Notes under the pieces: model-generated | What the model saw: the letters and a program-made list of their open reading frames with translations, nothing else | Database searches by the model: none | Told to the model about the DNA's origin: nothing | In this document: in pieces, positions 18,372 through 27,371 of the stretch | How positions within the stretch are numbered: the stretch's first letter is position 1 | How the letters are laid out: each line of letters starts with the position of its first letter | Origin: Runella limosa DSM 17973 | Lineage (GTDB): Bacteria; Bacteroidota; Bacteroidia; Cytophagales; Spirosomataceae | Length of the DNA stretch: 64,000 nt | NCBI RefSeq assembly: GCF_000482465.1 | Contig: NZ_AXVJ01000044.1 | Span: 87,637 to 151,636 of the forward strand | Direction: 5' to 3' | Translations under genes and position numbers: made by a program

Positions 18372-19448
18372 ATGAAAAAAAGCGGTCTTTTGATAGTTTG
18401 GTGCAGCTTGCTTTTCGGCGCATTTGGGTTTACCTTCGATAAGCCCACTCGCTCGGCCAAAGGCCCGCATCCAATGTCGGCCTACCAAATTGTTTATAAG
18501 GGAGAAAAAGGCCCAGGGCGGGGCAAAAACATTGTTTTTATTACCACCGACCACGAATACCGCAGCGAAGAGTCGTTGCCTGCCTTGGCCCGTATTTTGG
18601 CCAAACGCTACGGGTTCACTTGCACAGTTATTTTTGGACTTGACGACAACGGACACATCCTTCCAGGAAGTTCTAATCTCAAAGGATTAGCCGCGTTGGA
18701 CAAAGCTGATTTGATGGTTCTGTTTACGCGTTTTTCTAATTTCGACGACGAAGAAATGCAGCACTTCGACGCTTATATTCGTCGCGGAGGCCCAATTGTT
18801 GCTTTCCGTACGGCTACCCATGCTTTTAATAACAAAGGCAATGCCAAATGGGAGCATTATTCTTGGAATTACAAAGGGGAAAAAAGTGCTTGGAAAGACG
18901 GCTTTGGAGAGTTGGTTTTGGGCGAAACTTGGGTGTCTCACTATGGTACCAACCACAAACAATCGTCAAAACTTATTTTGGAAGATTCCCAAAAACAACA
19001 TCCTATTTTACGGGGCGTCAAAGAGGTTTGGGTACAGTCGGGTGGATACACGGCTTACCCCAACGAAGGCACCACGACGCTCGCCCGTGGTCAAGTTCTT
19101 AACGGCATGACGCCCTCTTCTCAGCCTGACCCGACCAAAGAACTTTTGCCCGTCGCTTGGGTAAAAAACTATTCGGTGGAATCTGGGCCAAAGGGGCGTG
19201 CTTTTACCACCACCCACGGGGCGTCTGAGGACTTATTGAATGAAGGCTTCCGCCGCATGGCAATCAACGCCGCCCTTTGGGCAATGGGAATGGAGAAAAA
19301 AATCAAAGCCAACAACCCCATTGAATTTGTCGGCCCTTACCAGCCAACGCCTTTCAATTTTGACGGCTACAAAACAAAAGTAAAACCCGCCGATTTGGCC
19401 GATTGGAATTCGCTAATCATGCCAGGTGAAATATTCAAGAAAAAATAA
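18372..19448 (+). CDS. ThuA-like domain protein, exported
   Basis: 358 residues. A signal peptide-like N-terminus (about 1-20) precedes a ThuA-like flavodoxin/glutamine-amidotransferase-like fold with NIVFITTDHEYRSEESLP, FDAYIRRGGPIVAFRTATHAF, and GPKGRAFTTTHGASED. ThuA proteins are linked to trehalose and other disaccharide utilisation, often beside Gfo/Idh/MocA oxidoreductases and DUF1080 proteins, as here. The biochemical role is poorly defined; binding or processing of an oxidised sugar is a common guess. It is 11 bases upstream of the next isomerase gene, so co-transcription is likely. Confidence 0.85.
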   Translation: MKKSGLLIVWCSLLFGAFGFTFDKPTRSAKGPHPMSAYQIVYKGEKGPGRGKNIVFITTDHEYRSEESLPALARILAKRYGFTCTVIFGLDDNGHILPGSSNLKGLAALDKADLMVLFTRFSNFDDEEMQHFDAYIRRGGPIVAFRTATHAFNNKGNAKWEHYSWNYKGEKSAWKDGFGELVLGETWVSHYGTNHKQSSKLILEDSQKQHPILRGVKEVWVQSGGYTAYPNEGTTTLARGQVLNGMTPSSQPDPTKELLPVAWVKNYSVESGPKGRAFTTTHGASEDLLNEGFRRMAINAALWAMGMEKKIKANNPIEFVGPYQPTPFNFDGYKTKVKPADLADWNSLIMPGEIFKKK

Positions 19449-19459
19449 CCCATCATTTT

Positions 19460-20287
19460 ATGTCAGCATCACTTCCTTTTCGTTTCGGTTCCGAGGTTTA
19501 TACTTGGTTCATGAGCGGAAACGGCACCACCCACCAAGGGCGTTTGGGCCACATGATTGAAATTATTTCCCAAGCAGGTTTTACGGGAATCCAACCCATT
19601 TTTACGTGGATGGGTGACTTGGTAAACCCCGACTTGTTGGAAGCCAAATTAAAGGAACAAGGCATCGAACTAGCCGCCGTGGCTTTGGCCTTGGAGTGGA
19701 ATGGCAACGGCGAAAGTGACGACGAGCGCCGCATCGCCGACAACGCCATCGCTTTGTTACAGCGTTTTCCTGGGGCAGTATTGAATACCGTACAAATCCC
19801 GACGGGTCGCCACGACTTGGCAGCGCGTCAGAAAAGCCTTGTCAACATTGTGAATACCGTTTCGGCCCGCGCCAATGCCCTTGGTGTACCGTGCAGTTTT
19901 CACCCCAACTCACCACATTCGTCCATCATTCGTACCGAGGAAGATTATAAAATCGTGTTGGAATCGTTGGATGCAACCGTGACGGGCTGGACTCCCGACG
20001 TTGGCCACATCATCAACGGCGACATGGACCCACTCACAAAAATGAAAGAATACGCCTCGCTCATCAACCACGTTCATTACAAAGATTGGGACGGAAATCC
20101 TGAATTTGCGCTAATGGGACGCGGTAAAGTGGATTTGTTGGGTGTTACGCAGTGGTTGAAAGACATCAATTATTCGGGTTGGATTATCTGCGAAGACGAA
20201 GGCGTAGAAGCCCTCGACGACCCCGATTTTGTAACCCTCCACGATGGGCGTTGGATTTTAAATGATTTAATTCCTAATCTGAAATAA
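19460..20287 (+). CDS. Sugar phosphate isomerase/epimerase, inosose dehydratase-like
   Basis: 275 residues, a second TIM-barrel protein of the AP-endonuclease-2 superfamily. Likely metal ligands lie in SFHPNSPHSS, WTPDVGHIINGD, NHVHYKDWDG, and WIICEDEG. The RGKVDLLGVTQWLKD segment and the overall layout recall IolE-type inosose dehydratases and related epimerases. Being cytoplasmic and without a signal peptide, it would act after uptake. It differs clearly from the neighbouring isomerases at 17488 and 23679, so the three probably act on successive intermediates; that is inference. Confidence 0.83.
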   Translation: MSASLPFRFGSEVYTWFMSGNGTTHQGRLGHMIEIISQAGFTGIQPIFTWMGDLVNPDLLEAKLKEQGIELAAVALALEWNGNGESDDERRIADNAIALLQRFPGAVLNTVQIPTGRHDLAARQKSLVNIVNTVSARANALGVPCSFHPNSPHSSIIRTEEDYKIVLESLDATVTGWTPDVGHIINGDMDPLTKMKEYASLINHVHYKDWDGNPEFALMGRGKVDLLGVTQWLKDINYSGWIICEDEGVEALDDPDFVTLHDGRWILNDLIPNLK

Positions 20288-20302
20288 CCTTAAATCAATT
20301 AA

Positions 20303-20385
20303 ACCACATAGAACACACTAGCATTAACACATAGGATACATAGTCCTAGGTTTTCTATGTGAAAAAACTATGTGAGCTATGTGGT
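20303..20385. repeat. Nested CACATAG/CTATGTG palindromic repeat
   Basis: The 133-base gap between two operon genes contains outer arms ACCACATAG (20303-20311) and CTATGTGGT (20377-20385), and inner arms CACATAG (20328-20334) and CTATGTG (20355-20361). An extra copy of ACTATGTG starts at 20368. It is a long imperfect palindrome built from one heptamer in both orientations, suggesting a dispersed repeat rather than a simple terminator. Confidence 0.65.
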
Positions 20386-20420
20386 AAAAAAGCAAAGTCT
20401 AGTAATCAATCCTCAATAGT

Positions 20421-21233
20421 ATGCCTTTTGTCCAAACCAACGGTATCAATTTTTATTACGAAGAGCGGGGCGCGACCAACGCCGAGCCGTTGCTCCTCAT
20501 CATGGGAATCACGGCCGCAGGCGGTGTGTGGGAACCTCACGCCTCGTACTGGGCAAACGATTTTCGGTGCATCATTGGTGACAACCGTGGCGTAGGTAAA
20601 ACCGACAAGCCACAAGGCTCCTATTCTACCGCCCAAATGGCCGATGATTATGCGGGGCTGCTCGACGCGCTAGGTTTAGACAATGTCCACGTTGTTGGCT
20701 GTTCGATGGGAAGTACGATTGCCCAACAACTCGCCGTTCGCCACCCCAAAAAGGTACGTTCGCTGGTACTCATGTGTCCTTGGGCGCGCTGCGACAACGC
20801 GGCCAAAGCCATTTTTACCCACATGATGCACTGCAAAGCACGTTTTCGTCCTGAGGAATTTAGCTTGTACATTCAGCAATTGATTTATTCAAAATCGTCG
20901 TGGGACAACGAGCAAATTGCGACTGAACTGGAAGCGGGGCGTGCCCAAGCTGGCCTCGACCCTTTTCCACAGCCTTTGCACGGTCTGGAAGGACAAGCAG
21001 CAGCGTGCATTTCGCACAATGCCTTGGCCGATTTGCCCAACGTCACTCAGCCGACCCTTGTAATTGGAGGCCGCGAAGATATTTTCACCCCCGTTTGGAT
21101 GGCGGAAGAAGTGACCAATGCCATTCCTAACGCCGAGTTGTTTTTGTACGAAAAAGCGGGACACATTTTCCATTTTGAGCACTTGGACGACTTTAATCCA
21201 CGCGTGAAGAATTGGTTAATTCAGCATAGTTAA
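20421..21233 (+). CDS. Alpha/beta hydrolase
   Basis: 270 residues with an intact alpha/beta-hydrolase core. The oxyanion region is LLIMGITAAGGVWEP, the nucleophile elbow GCSMGS holds the catalytic Ser near residue 95, the acid is Asp in GGREDIFTP, and the catalytic His is in KAGHIFHFE. No signal peptide is seen, so it is probably cytoplasmic. It lies between the second isomerase and the DUF4432 protein (4-base gap to the latter), which suggests it hydrolyses an ester or lactone in the same pathway, for instance an aldonolactone. The substrate is unproven. Confidence 0.88.
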   Translation: MPFVQTNGINFYYEERGATNAEPLLLIMGITAAGGVWEPHASYWANDFRCIIGDNRGVGKTDKPQGSYSTAQMADDYAGLLDALGLDNVHVVGCSMGSTIAQQLAVRHPKKVRSLVLMCPWARCDNAAKAIFTHMMHCKARFRPEEFSLYIQQLIYSKSSWDNEQIATELEAGRAQAGLDPFPQPLHGLEGQAAACISHNALADLPNVTQPTLVIGGREDIFTPVWMAEEVTNAIPNAELFLYEKAGHIFHFEHLDDFNPRVKNWLIQHS

Positions 21234-21237
21234 TATT

Positions 21238-22305
21238 ATGAATACAAACGAAACAAACACGCAACCTTGGACCGATAAACTGTCACACGCGGCGCAGTGG
21301 GGAGGCATTGAAACCTCCGTACTGGACAACGGCGCAGGACGTGGTACGCGCATTGCGTGGATCAATACGGGAACGGGTTTGCGGTACAAAGTGGTGCTTG
21401 ATCGCGCCATGGACATTGCCGAGGCTTTTTACAATCAGCACGGTTTGGCTTGGTTGAGTCACGCAGGCGTTACGCCCCCTCAGCCTTTTTCGGACGGAGG
21501 TATTGATTGGCTTCGGACGTTTGGCGGCGGTTTAGTGACCACTTGCGGGTTGAGCCACGTTGGCGGCCCTGAGTCGGACGAATATGGTCAGCGCGGTTTG
21601 CACGGCGAGATTAGCAATATCCCCGCCGAAATCGAATCCATCATTCAACCCGACCCTGCGGCTGGAAAACTAGACATGAGTATTACGGGCATCATCAGGC
21701 AATCCCGCGTTTTTGGCCCTGTCTTAGAACTTCGTCGGACGATTTCGGGAATCCTCGGCCAGCCGACCATCAAAATCCACGACGAAATCATCAACCGCGC
21801 CAATACCCCTGCCCCACACATGTTACTTTACCACTGCAACTTTGGTTGGCCGCTGGTGGACGAAGGATCACGCTTGGTGTGGCAAGGAAAATGGCAGTCG
21901 CGCGATGGAAATCCTCAAAATCCGATTTTTAACGCCGACAACGATTTTCGCCGTTGTCCTGCCCCGCTCGAAGCCCACAGTGGCTTTGGCGAAGAAGCCG
22001 CCTTTATTGACATAGAGGCCGATGCCAACGGACAAGCAAGTTGCGGAGTTTATAATGAGGCACTTGGGTTTGCCGTTACCGTTCGTTTTCCCAAAGCCCA
22101 ACTGCCTTGGCTCACCAACTGGCAGCACTGGGGCAAAGGTGAATACGTAACGGGACTGGAGCCTGGCACCCACCCGCCGATTGGTCAGTCGGCAGCGCGG
22201 GCTCAGAACACCCTCATCGAATTGGCCCCAGGCGAAAAACGGAGCTACACGCTCGAAATCGAAATTTTGACCGATAAAGAGTCCATTAGCGCTTTTGTCG
22301 GGTAA
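21238..22305 (+). CDS. DUF4432 family protein, aldose-1-epimerase-like fold
   Basis: 355 residues. The sequence matches the galactose-mutarotase-like DUF4432 family: an N-terminal RGTRIAWINTGTGLRYKVVLDRAMDIAEA, DWLRTFGGGLVTTCGLSHVG, and a mid-region HMLLYHCNFGWPLVDEGS. The C-terminus ends in a mutarotase-like beta region (NWQHWGKGEYVTGLEPGTHPP). The protein probably binds a sugar and may act as an epimerase or mutarotase, but no member function is firmly known to me. It is tightly spaced behind the alpha/beta hydrolase gene, so likely translated from the same message. Confidence 0.85.
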   Translation: MNTNETNTQPWTDKLSHAAQWGGIETSVLDNGAGRGTRIAWINTGTGLRYKVVLDRAMDIAEAFYNQHGLAWLSHAGVTPPQPFSDGGIDWLRTFGGGLVTTCGLSHVGGPESDEYGQRGLHGEISNIPAEIESIIQPDPAAGKLDMSITGIIRQSRVFGPVLELRRTISGILGQPTIKIHDEIINRANTPAPHMLLYHCNFGWPLVDEGSRLVWQGKWQSRDGNPQNPIFNADNDFRRCPAPLEAHSGFGEEAAFIDIEADANGQASCGVYNEALGFAVTVRFPKAQLPWLTNWQHWGKGEYVTGLEPGTHPPIGQSAARAQNTLIELAPGEKRSYTLEIEILTDKESISAFVG

Positions 22306-22345
22306 TAAGAAACACACACAACTTTCATTAATTAACTCTTAACAA

Positions 22346-22357
22346 GTGCAATTGCAC
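22346..22357. promoter_or_regulatory. Perfect 12-base palindrome before the cupin gene
   Basis: GTGCAATTGCAC is fully self-complementary and ends 11 bases before the start of the cupin gene at 22369. It could be an operator half-site pair or chance. No identical copy was noticed elsewhere in the window. Confidence 0.3.
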
Positions 22358-22368
22358 CCCCTGAAAAA

Positions 22369-23589
22369 ATGGCAAATTCAAGTATAGCTGCAAAAGCGTT
22401 AGAGCAAGGACAAGGCATTTTACGTTTAGCCCCGACGTGGGTTCCGCGCTCATTTTGCGTTCCTGGTCGTCGTATCAAACTTCACCCCGACGATTATTAT
22501 GTATTAGGCGGTGTTCGTGGCGGTATCGACGAGCGTTGGCTTTCATCAACCACCCCTGCCAAAAATGGCCCACTCACGGGAGAACACGAAGGTTTAAGTA
22601 AAGTCGTATTTGAAGAAGGTGGACAAACCGAACAACTGTTATTAAAAGACGTCATCGACGAATTGAAAGGTGAAATCGTTGGCGACCGCCTTTGGGACGA
22701 ATACCAAAGCTGGCCGATGTACTCCAAGTTTTTTGACAACATGGGGCCTCTTCCTCACCACATCCACCACAACGACGAAAAGGCAGCTTTGGTAGGGCAA
22801 AATGGAAAACCCGAAGCCTATTATTTCCCTCCCCAACTCAACAACCACGGTGGTGATTTCCCTTATACCTTCTTCGGAATTACGCCAGGTACGACCAAAG
22901 AACAAATCAAGCAATGCTTGATGGACTTCAATAAAGGTGACAACAAAATCACCAATTTCTCGTCGGCTTATAAATTAGAACCAGGCACAGGCTGGGACGT
23001 ACCTCCAGGGATTTTGCACGCGCCAGGTAGCTTGTGTACTTACGAACCACAAAAAGCATCCGATATTTTTGCAATGTACCAAAGCCTTGTTAATGAGGCA
23101 ATTGTACCAGAAGAATTACTTTGGAACGGCACGCCACAAGACAAGATGGGTGATTATGACGAGTTGGTTTCGGTGATTGACTGGGATGCCAACGTGGACC
23201 CCAATTTTGCCGCTAACCACTTTATGATGCCTAGGCCCGTACATCCGTTGGAAGATATGCAAGCGCAAGGATACGTAGAAAACTGGATTTGTTACAGATC
23301 CGAAGCATACAGTGCCAAAGAACTCACCGTCTTGCCTGGCGCTACCGTAACCATCAAAGACAGCGCGGCATACGGCTTAATCATGATGCAAGGACACGGT
23401 AAAATGGGCGTTTGGAACATCGAAACGCCTGCCTTGATTCGCTACGGACAATTGACCAACGACGAGTTCTTTGTGACTGAAAGTGCAGCCAAAGAAGGCG
23501 TTACCATCACCAACTATTCGTCAACTGACCCTATCGTGATGTTGAAGCACTTCGGGCCTAATAACCCTGATTTAGTCGTGGTAAAATAA
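22369..23589 (+). CDS. Cupin-fold protein, mannose-6-phosphate-isomerase-like
   Basis: 406 residues with two cupin-like halves. A likely metal site is the His cluster LPHHIHHNDEKAA in the first half, followed by GWDVPPGILHAPGS. The second half has TVLPGATVTIKDSAAYGLIMMQGHGKMG. The arrangement resembles class I mannose-6-phosphate isomerases and related sugar-binding cupins, but standard phosphomannose isomerase signatures were not recognised. No signal peptide is seen. It lies inside the plus-strand sugar cluster, 63 bases after the DUF4432 gene. It is probably an isomerase for the pathway sugar; specificity is unknown. Confidence 0.72.
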   Translation: MANSSIAAKALEQGQGILRLAPTWVPRSFCVPGRRIKLHPDDYYVLGGVRGGIDERWLSSTTPAKNGPLTGEHEGLSKVVFEEGGQTEQLLLKDVIDELKGEIVGDRLWDEYQSWPMYSKFFDNMGPLPHHIHHNDEKAALVGQNGKPEAYYFPPQLNNHGGDFPYTFFGITPGTTKEQIKQCLMDFNKGDNKITNFSSAYKLEPGTGWDVPPGILHAPGSLCTYEPQKASDIFAMYQSLVNEAIVPEELLWNGTPQDKMGDYDELVSVIDWDANVDPNFAANHFMMPRPVHPLEDMQAQGYVENWICYRSEAYSAKELTVLPGATVTIKDSAAYGLIMMQGHGKMGVWNIETPALIRYGQLTNDEFFVTESAAKEGVTITNYSSTDPIVMLKHFGPNNPDLVVVK

Positions 23590-23610
23590 TCACAAACCCC
23601 AAACCCAAAT

Positions 23611-23635
23611 CTATAAGGTTTTAAAAACCTTATAG
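23611..23635. repeat. Short palindrome CTATAAGGTTTT / AAAACCTTATAG
   Basis: Two perfect 12-base arms (23611-23622 and 23624-23635) are separated by one base, in the gap between the cupin and TIM-barrel genes. Flanking AAACC and GGTTT extend it imperfectly. It is similar in position and AGGTTT core to the palindromes at 1529 and 25991. Confidence 0.7.
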
Positions 23636-23678
23636 GTTTAAAGGTTTAACATAAACCAAAACGTAAACTTTTCTAACA

Positions 23679-24710
23679 ATGGCAGAAAACAATTTTCCAA
23701 AACTCCACAATGCCACATGGCCTGGGATTGTGGGTAAAGGCCCTGACTCAGAGCCTGCAATCGCATTTGACACCATGCTTGAAATGACTGCGGCAGCAGA
23801 AGTGGACGGCGTAAAATTTGACGGCGTGGACGTTGGTCTTTTTGACCCGCACTACGACCTCGATATATCTGACGACGGCATCAAACGCCTCGCCGACAAA
23901 GTAGCCAAGCACGGCCTCGAAGTGGGTAGCTTGGTGGCACCTATCTGGGGTGGCCCAGCCATGGGTACCAAAGAGCAACGTGCCGAATTTGTGGAAATGG
24001 TGCGTAAATCATGCCACATCGGCCAAAAACTCCGCGAGTGGGGACTCCGTCCGAACGGCATTGTGCGTATCGACTCGGCAAGTAGCCCACACGATTGGGC
24101 ACTTGACCCTGCGGGAAATACTAAACTCATCGCCCAAACCTTCCGCGAAGCCTGCGATGTAGCCGCTGATTTTGGCGAAAGCCTAGCCGCCGAAGGTGAA
24201 ATCTGCTGGGGCGGGATGCACTCGTGGAAATACATGCTCGACACATTGGAGGCCGTTGACCGTAAAAACATTGGCTTCCAAGCTGATATGTCGCACACGA
24301 CGCTTTATTTGTTGGGTTACAATGCCCCTGAGCACCGCGTGTTGCCCGAAGATTTTCAATGGGGTGACCGTGAAACGTTCCTCGAAGGTTTGCGTAAATT
24401 GACGGCGGCGCTTCGTCCTTGGACGATTGACTTCCACGTGGCCCAAAACGACGGTACCGTCTTTGGTTCTGGTTCGCACGACAAAACAGGTCGCCACTGC
24501 CAAGCAACCGACCCGAACGGTAAACTCGACATCACCAACGACGCGGGACTTTGGCTCCGTGACGAAAGCGGTGAGTTGACCAAAGCTTTCAAACACATTT
24601 GTTGGGATGGCTGTATGTTCCCGAACGCGGTCATGAACAACCAACAAACGTGGAATGACATTCTTGCGGCAATGATAAAAGTACGCAAAGCGCACGGCTG
24701 GGTAGGCTAG
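23679..24710 (+). CDS. Sugar phosphate isomerase/epimerase, TIM barrel
   Basis: 343 residues, the third TIM-barrel isomerase-like protein of the operon. It begins [18 protein letters not shown] and has acidic and His residues suited to metal binding in [30 protein letters not shown], and [17 protein letters not shown]. The His-rich segment [10 protein letters not shown] is unusual. The protein has no signal peptide. It sits between the cupin and the Gfo/Idh/MocA oxidoreductase, as is common in inositol- or 3-keto-sugar clusters. A xylose-isomerase-like or epimerase reaction is likely; the substrate is not known. Confidence 0.83.
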   Translation: MAENNFPKLHNATWPGIVGKGPDSEPAIAFDTMLEMTAAAEVDGVKFDGVDVGLFDPHYDLDISDDGIKRLADKVAKHGLEVGSLVAPIWGGPAMGTKEQRAEFVEMVRKSCHIGQKLREWGLRPNGIVRIDSASSPHDWALDPAGNTKLIAQTFREACDVAADFGESLAAEGEICWGGMHSWKYMLDTLEAVDRKNIGFQADMSHTTLYLLGYNAPEHRVLPEDFQWGDRETFLEGLRKLTAALRPWTIDFHVAQNDGTVFGSGSHDKTGRHCQATDPNGKLDITNDAGLWLRDESGELTKAFKHICWDGCMFPNAVMNNQQTWNDILAAMIKVRKAHGWVG

Positions 24711-24717
24711 TCTTCCT

Positions 24718-24791
24718 TTTGTCATTCAGAAGATAGGATGGGGATGCCCGTACGTGGTTTTAGATGTTTCGCTGCCGCTCAACATGACAAA
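24718..24791. repeat. Dispersed palindromic repeat of the GTCAT...ATGAC type
   Basis: TTTGTCAT (24718-24725) and ATGACAAA (24784-24791) are perfect reverse complements that close a 74-base element. The right part (24763-24788), read on the minus strand, resembles the widespread repeat GTCATGCTGAGCGAAGC that recurs in many Bacteroidota. It fills most of the gap before the oxidoreductase gene. The link to that repeat family is from memory and was not searched. Confidence 0.6.
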
Positions 24792-24824
24792 GAAATAATA
24801 AAGAATTGACAAAAAACATTCATT

Positions 24825-25985
24825 ATGTCAGCTAAAAAAGAAATCAGAATCGGATTAGTTGGGACGGGTTTGATGGGCCGTACCCACGCCAATGGATATA
24901 ACCGAATTGCCAATTTCTTCCCAGAATTGGAGTACCGCCCCGTTTTGAAAGCGGTGTGTTCACGTAACCCTCAAAATGTACAGGCATTTGCCGAGCAGTG
25001 GGGTTTTGAATCGTACGAAACCGACTGGAAAGCATTGATTGCCCGCGATGACATCGACGCGGTTGATATTTGTACGCCCAACGACAGCCACGCCGAAATC
25101 GCGTTGGCAGCGGCGGCAGCGGGAAAAATGATTTTGTGCGAAAAACCACTTTCACGCACCTTGGCCGAAGGCGAAACCATGGTGGAAGCGGCCGAAAAAG
25201 CGGGCGTAAAAACCACCGTTTGGTACAACTACCGTCGAATTCCTGCGGTGACATTGGCCAAACAAATCATTGATTCGGGGAAATTGGGCAAGATTTTTCA
25301 CTACCGTGCCAACTTCCTACAAGACTGGACCATCAACGCCGACCTACCGCAAGGTGGTACGGGTTTGTGGCGCATGGACGTAGCCTCGGCGGGTTCGGGC
25401 GTAACGGGTGACTTGTTGGCGCACTGTATCGACACCGCGATGTGGCTCAACGGCGCCATCACCGACGTATCGGCCATGACCGAAACCTTCGTCAAAGAAC
25501 GGATGCACCAGCTCACGGGCAAAGTAGAGCCTGTTGGCATCGACGATGCGTGTCTTTTTCACTGTCATTTTGCCAATGGTTCGTTGGGCTTGTTTGAGTC
25601 AACGCGCTATGCACGCGGCCACAAAGCCCTTTATACGTTTGAAATCAACGGCGAACACGCGTCGATTCGTTGGGATTTGCACGATTTGAACCGCCTCGAA
25701 TACTTCGACCACAAGGACGAATCTATCGTACGCGGCTGGCGCTCTATCCACGTGACCGACGGCGACCAACCGTACATGAACCGTTGGTGGATTCCAGGTT
25801 GCGGTATTGGCTATGAGCATAGCTTTATCCACCAAGTAGCCGATTTCTTGAAAAGCCTCGAAGACGGCTCACCTTGCGGCCCAACTTTCAGAGACGCACT
25901 CCAAACTCAAAAGGTATGCGAAGCGGTTATTGAATCTGCCAATTCTCGTAGCTGGAAAGATACGGGCGCGGAAGCGATTGGGTAG
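24825..25985 (+). CDS. Gfo/Idh/MocA family NAD(P)-dependent sugar oxidoreductase
   Basis: 386 residues. The N-terminal Rossmann domain starts [15 protein letters not shown] (GxGxxG-like) and contains the EKP motif in [14 protein letters not shown], whose Lys is the usual catalytic or cofactor-contact residue. The C-terminal alpha/beta domain has [16 protein letters not shown], with His and Asp positions expected for the active site. These enzymes oxidise sugars or inositols at C2, C3 or other carbons. Beside a DUF1080 protein, oxidation of a glycoside to its 3-keto form is plausible. No Tat or Sec signal is seen, so it is cytoplasmic. It is the last gene of the operon, followed by a strong hairpin at 25991. 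Confidence 0.92.
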   Translation: MSAKKEIRIGLVGTGLMGRTHANGYNRIANFFPELEYRPVLKAVCSRNPQNVQAFAEQWGFESYETDWKALIARDDIDAVDICTPNDSHAEIALAAAAAGKMILCEKPLSRTLAEGETMVEAAEKAGVKTTVWYNYRRIPAVTLAKQIIDSGKLGKIFHYRANFLQDWTINADLPQGGTGLWRMDVASAGSGVTGDLLAHCIDTAMWLNGAITDVSAMTETFVKERMHQLTGKVEPVGIDDACLFHCHFANGSLGLFESTRYARGHKALYTFEINGEHASIRWDLHDLNRLEYFDHKDESIVRGWRSIHVTDGDQPYMNRWWIPGCGIGYEHSFIHQVADFLKSLEDGSPCGPTFRDALQTQKVCEAVIESANSRSWKDTGAEAIG

Positions 25986-25990
25986 TAATT

Positions 25991-26027
25991 TTAACCTTTC
26001 CAAGGTTTTGAACCTTGGAAAGGTTAA
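25991..26027 (+). terminator. 17-base perfect hairpin at the end of the sugar operon
   Basis: Arms 25991-26007 and 26011-26027 pair perfectly (17 of 17) around the loop TTG. Each arm is also a hairpin: AACCTT-TCC-AAGGTT and AACCTT-GGA-AAGGTT. It begins 5 bases after the oxidoreductase stop, so it may terminate the operon, although no T-run follows. It belongs by design with the nested palindromes at 17351 and 46074. Confidence 0.65.
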
Positions 26028-26194
26028 ACAAAAGTTGAGTTCTGCAATCATGGCTTTTTTTCATTTATCAATTCATTTAGCCATTCTATTTAAGTATCTA
26101 TTGGTAAGTAAACCTATTTTTTTAATTTTCCTAAATGATTCTCAACGGATAGAATTTTCAATTCAATCTTTAATATTACAAAAACTACCTCCTA

Positions 26195-26392
26195 GTGAAA
26201 TCTATTTCTAATATTTTTATCTACTCTGACCAGCCAGCAACCTGCCCAAATTGTGGTTCAAGGTCAGAGGTAATTTTAGAGATATCGCAAACAAAACATC
26301 AAACTCAAATCCACAAGTGTATCAATAAAAAATGTAAAAATGAGTTTATAATGCAATATGATGAAGATTTTGACAATGGAGGTTTATTATGA
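26195..26392 (+). CDS. Small zinc-ribbon protein
   Basis: 65 residues with two cysteine pairs, CPNC (17-20) and CINKKC (42-47), spaced as in a zinc ribbon. The start is GTG 26195; no in-frame ATG would keep the first cysteine pair. Its last bases overlap the start of the HNH nuclease gene as ATGA, so the two are probably translated together. The gene is AT-rich like its partner. It may be a specificity or regulatory partner of the nuclease; function is unknown. Confidence 0.6.
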   Translation: MKSISNIFIYSDQPATCPNCGSRSEVILEISQTKHQTQIHKCINKKCKNEFIMQYDEDFDNGGLL

Positions 26393-27159
26393 AACAAGGT
26401 CAAAGGCTATGGACAAGAGATGAATTAATATTGGCAATTAACTTGTATTGTAAATTGCCCTTTGGCCGTTTACATCGATTAAATCCAGAAGTAATAAATC
26501 TTGCCAATCTGATAAATAGGACGCCAAGTTCAATAGCATATAAATTAGTAAACTTTGCCAGCTTAGACCCAAGTCTAAAAGCAAGAGGCATAAATGGAGC
26601 TTCTAATGCAAGTAAAGCAGATAATAAAATTTGGAATGAATTTTTTAACAATTGGGATATACTTCCCTATGAAAGCGAAAAATTGTTAGCACAATTTAAA
26701 CACACAACTGTTGAGCAATTACACCAGATTCCAGAAGATGAACTACTAAGAGAAGGAAAGACAAGGGAGCAGATAGTAAAAGTAAGAGTTAATCAATCAT
26801 TTTTTAGGAGCTCAATACTAGCTGCATACAATAATACTTGCTGTATTACAGGAATTAATAAGCCTGAATTTTTAATAGCAGGGCACATTCGTCCGTGGGG
26901 TATTGACAAAAAAAACAGACTAAATCCACGAAATGGAATAGCAATAAACGCTTTGCATGACAAAGCATTTGAGTCAGGATATATTACAATTACACCTGAT
27001 TACAAGATTAGAGTTTCGCCATTAATACTAAAAAACAAAAATCAACATACCCTTGATTTTTTTGGCAGGTTTGACAATCAACCAATTATTCTTCCTTCAC
27101 GTTTTTTACCTGACGTTGAGTTTTTGAAATATCATAACGAAGAACGATTTAAAATATAG
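26389..27159 (+). CDS. HNH endonuclease (HNH_2 type)
   Basis: 256 residues. The N-terminal part (about 5-70) is helical, with WTRDELILAINLYCKLPFGRLH and TPSSIAYKLVNFASLDP, resembling the DNA-binding region that often precedes such nucleases. The C-terminal HNH domain has ITGINKPEFLIAGHIRPW (His166) and NGIAINALHDKAFE (His190-Asp191). The family is found in restriction-type and stand-alone nucleases. Composition is AT-rich relative to the sugar operon just upstream, suggesting an acquired gene. It is coupled to the zinc-ribbon gene. No methyltransferase is adjacent, so a classical restriction-modification pair is not supported. Confidence 0.85.
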   Translation: MKQGQRLWTRDELILAINLYCKLPFGRLHRLNPEVINLANLINRTPSSIAYKLVNFASLDPSLKARGINGASNASKADNKIWNEFFNNWDILPYESEKLLAQFKHTTVEQLHQIPEDELLREGKTREQIVKVRVNQSFFRSSILAAYNNTCCITGINKPEFLIAGHIRPWGIDKKNRLNPRNGIAINALHDKAFESGYITITPDYKIRVSPLILKNKNQHTLDFFGRFDNQPIILPSRFLPDVEFLKYHNEERFKI

Positions 27160-27371
27160 CGAGTGAAGGATAGAAGCAAAATTTCAGAATTATCCCTATT
27201 GGTCGAAGTCTTCCGAATGTTGACTTCAGAGTTTCAATAAAGATAGTGTTTGTAATACGATATGTGCCAGAAATGCTCCCTCGTTAGCTGTGTCCCACAG
27301 CTATTTTTTTGTGTCTCCCTTCCATTTATAGAAAGCAAATGATTTAGATGCCTACGGCGTGACAAAAAGTA

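Noticed and set aside
26050..26211. 53-residue hydrophobic frame between the oxidoreductase and zinc-ribbon genes
   Set aside because: AT-rich DNA easily gives such frames; it overlaps the zinc-ribbon start and has no recognisable family or start signal.
26195..27159. Restriction-modification system
   Set aside because: No methyltransferase gene is adjacent to the HNH nuclease.
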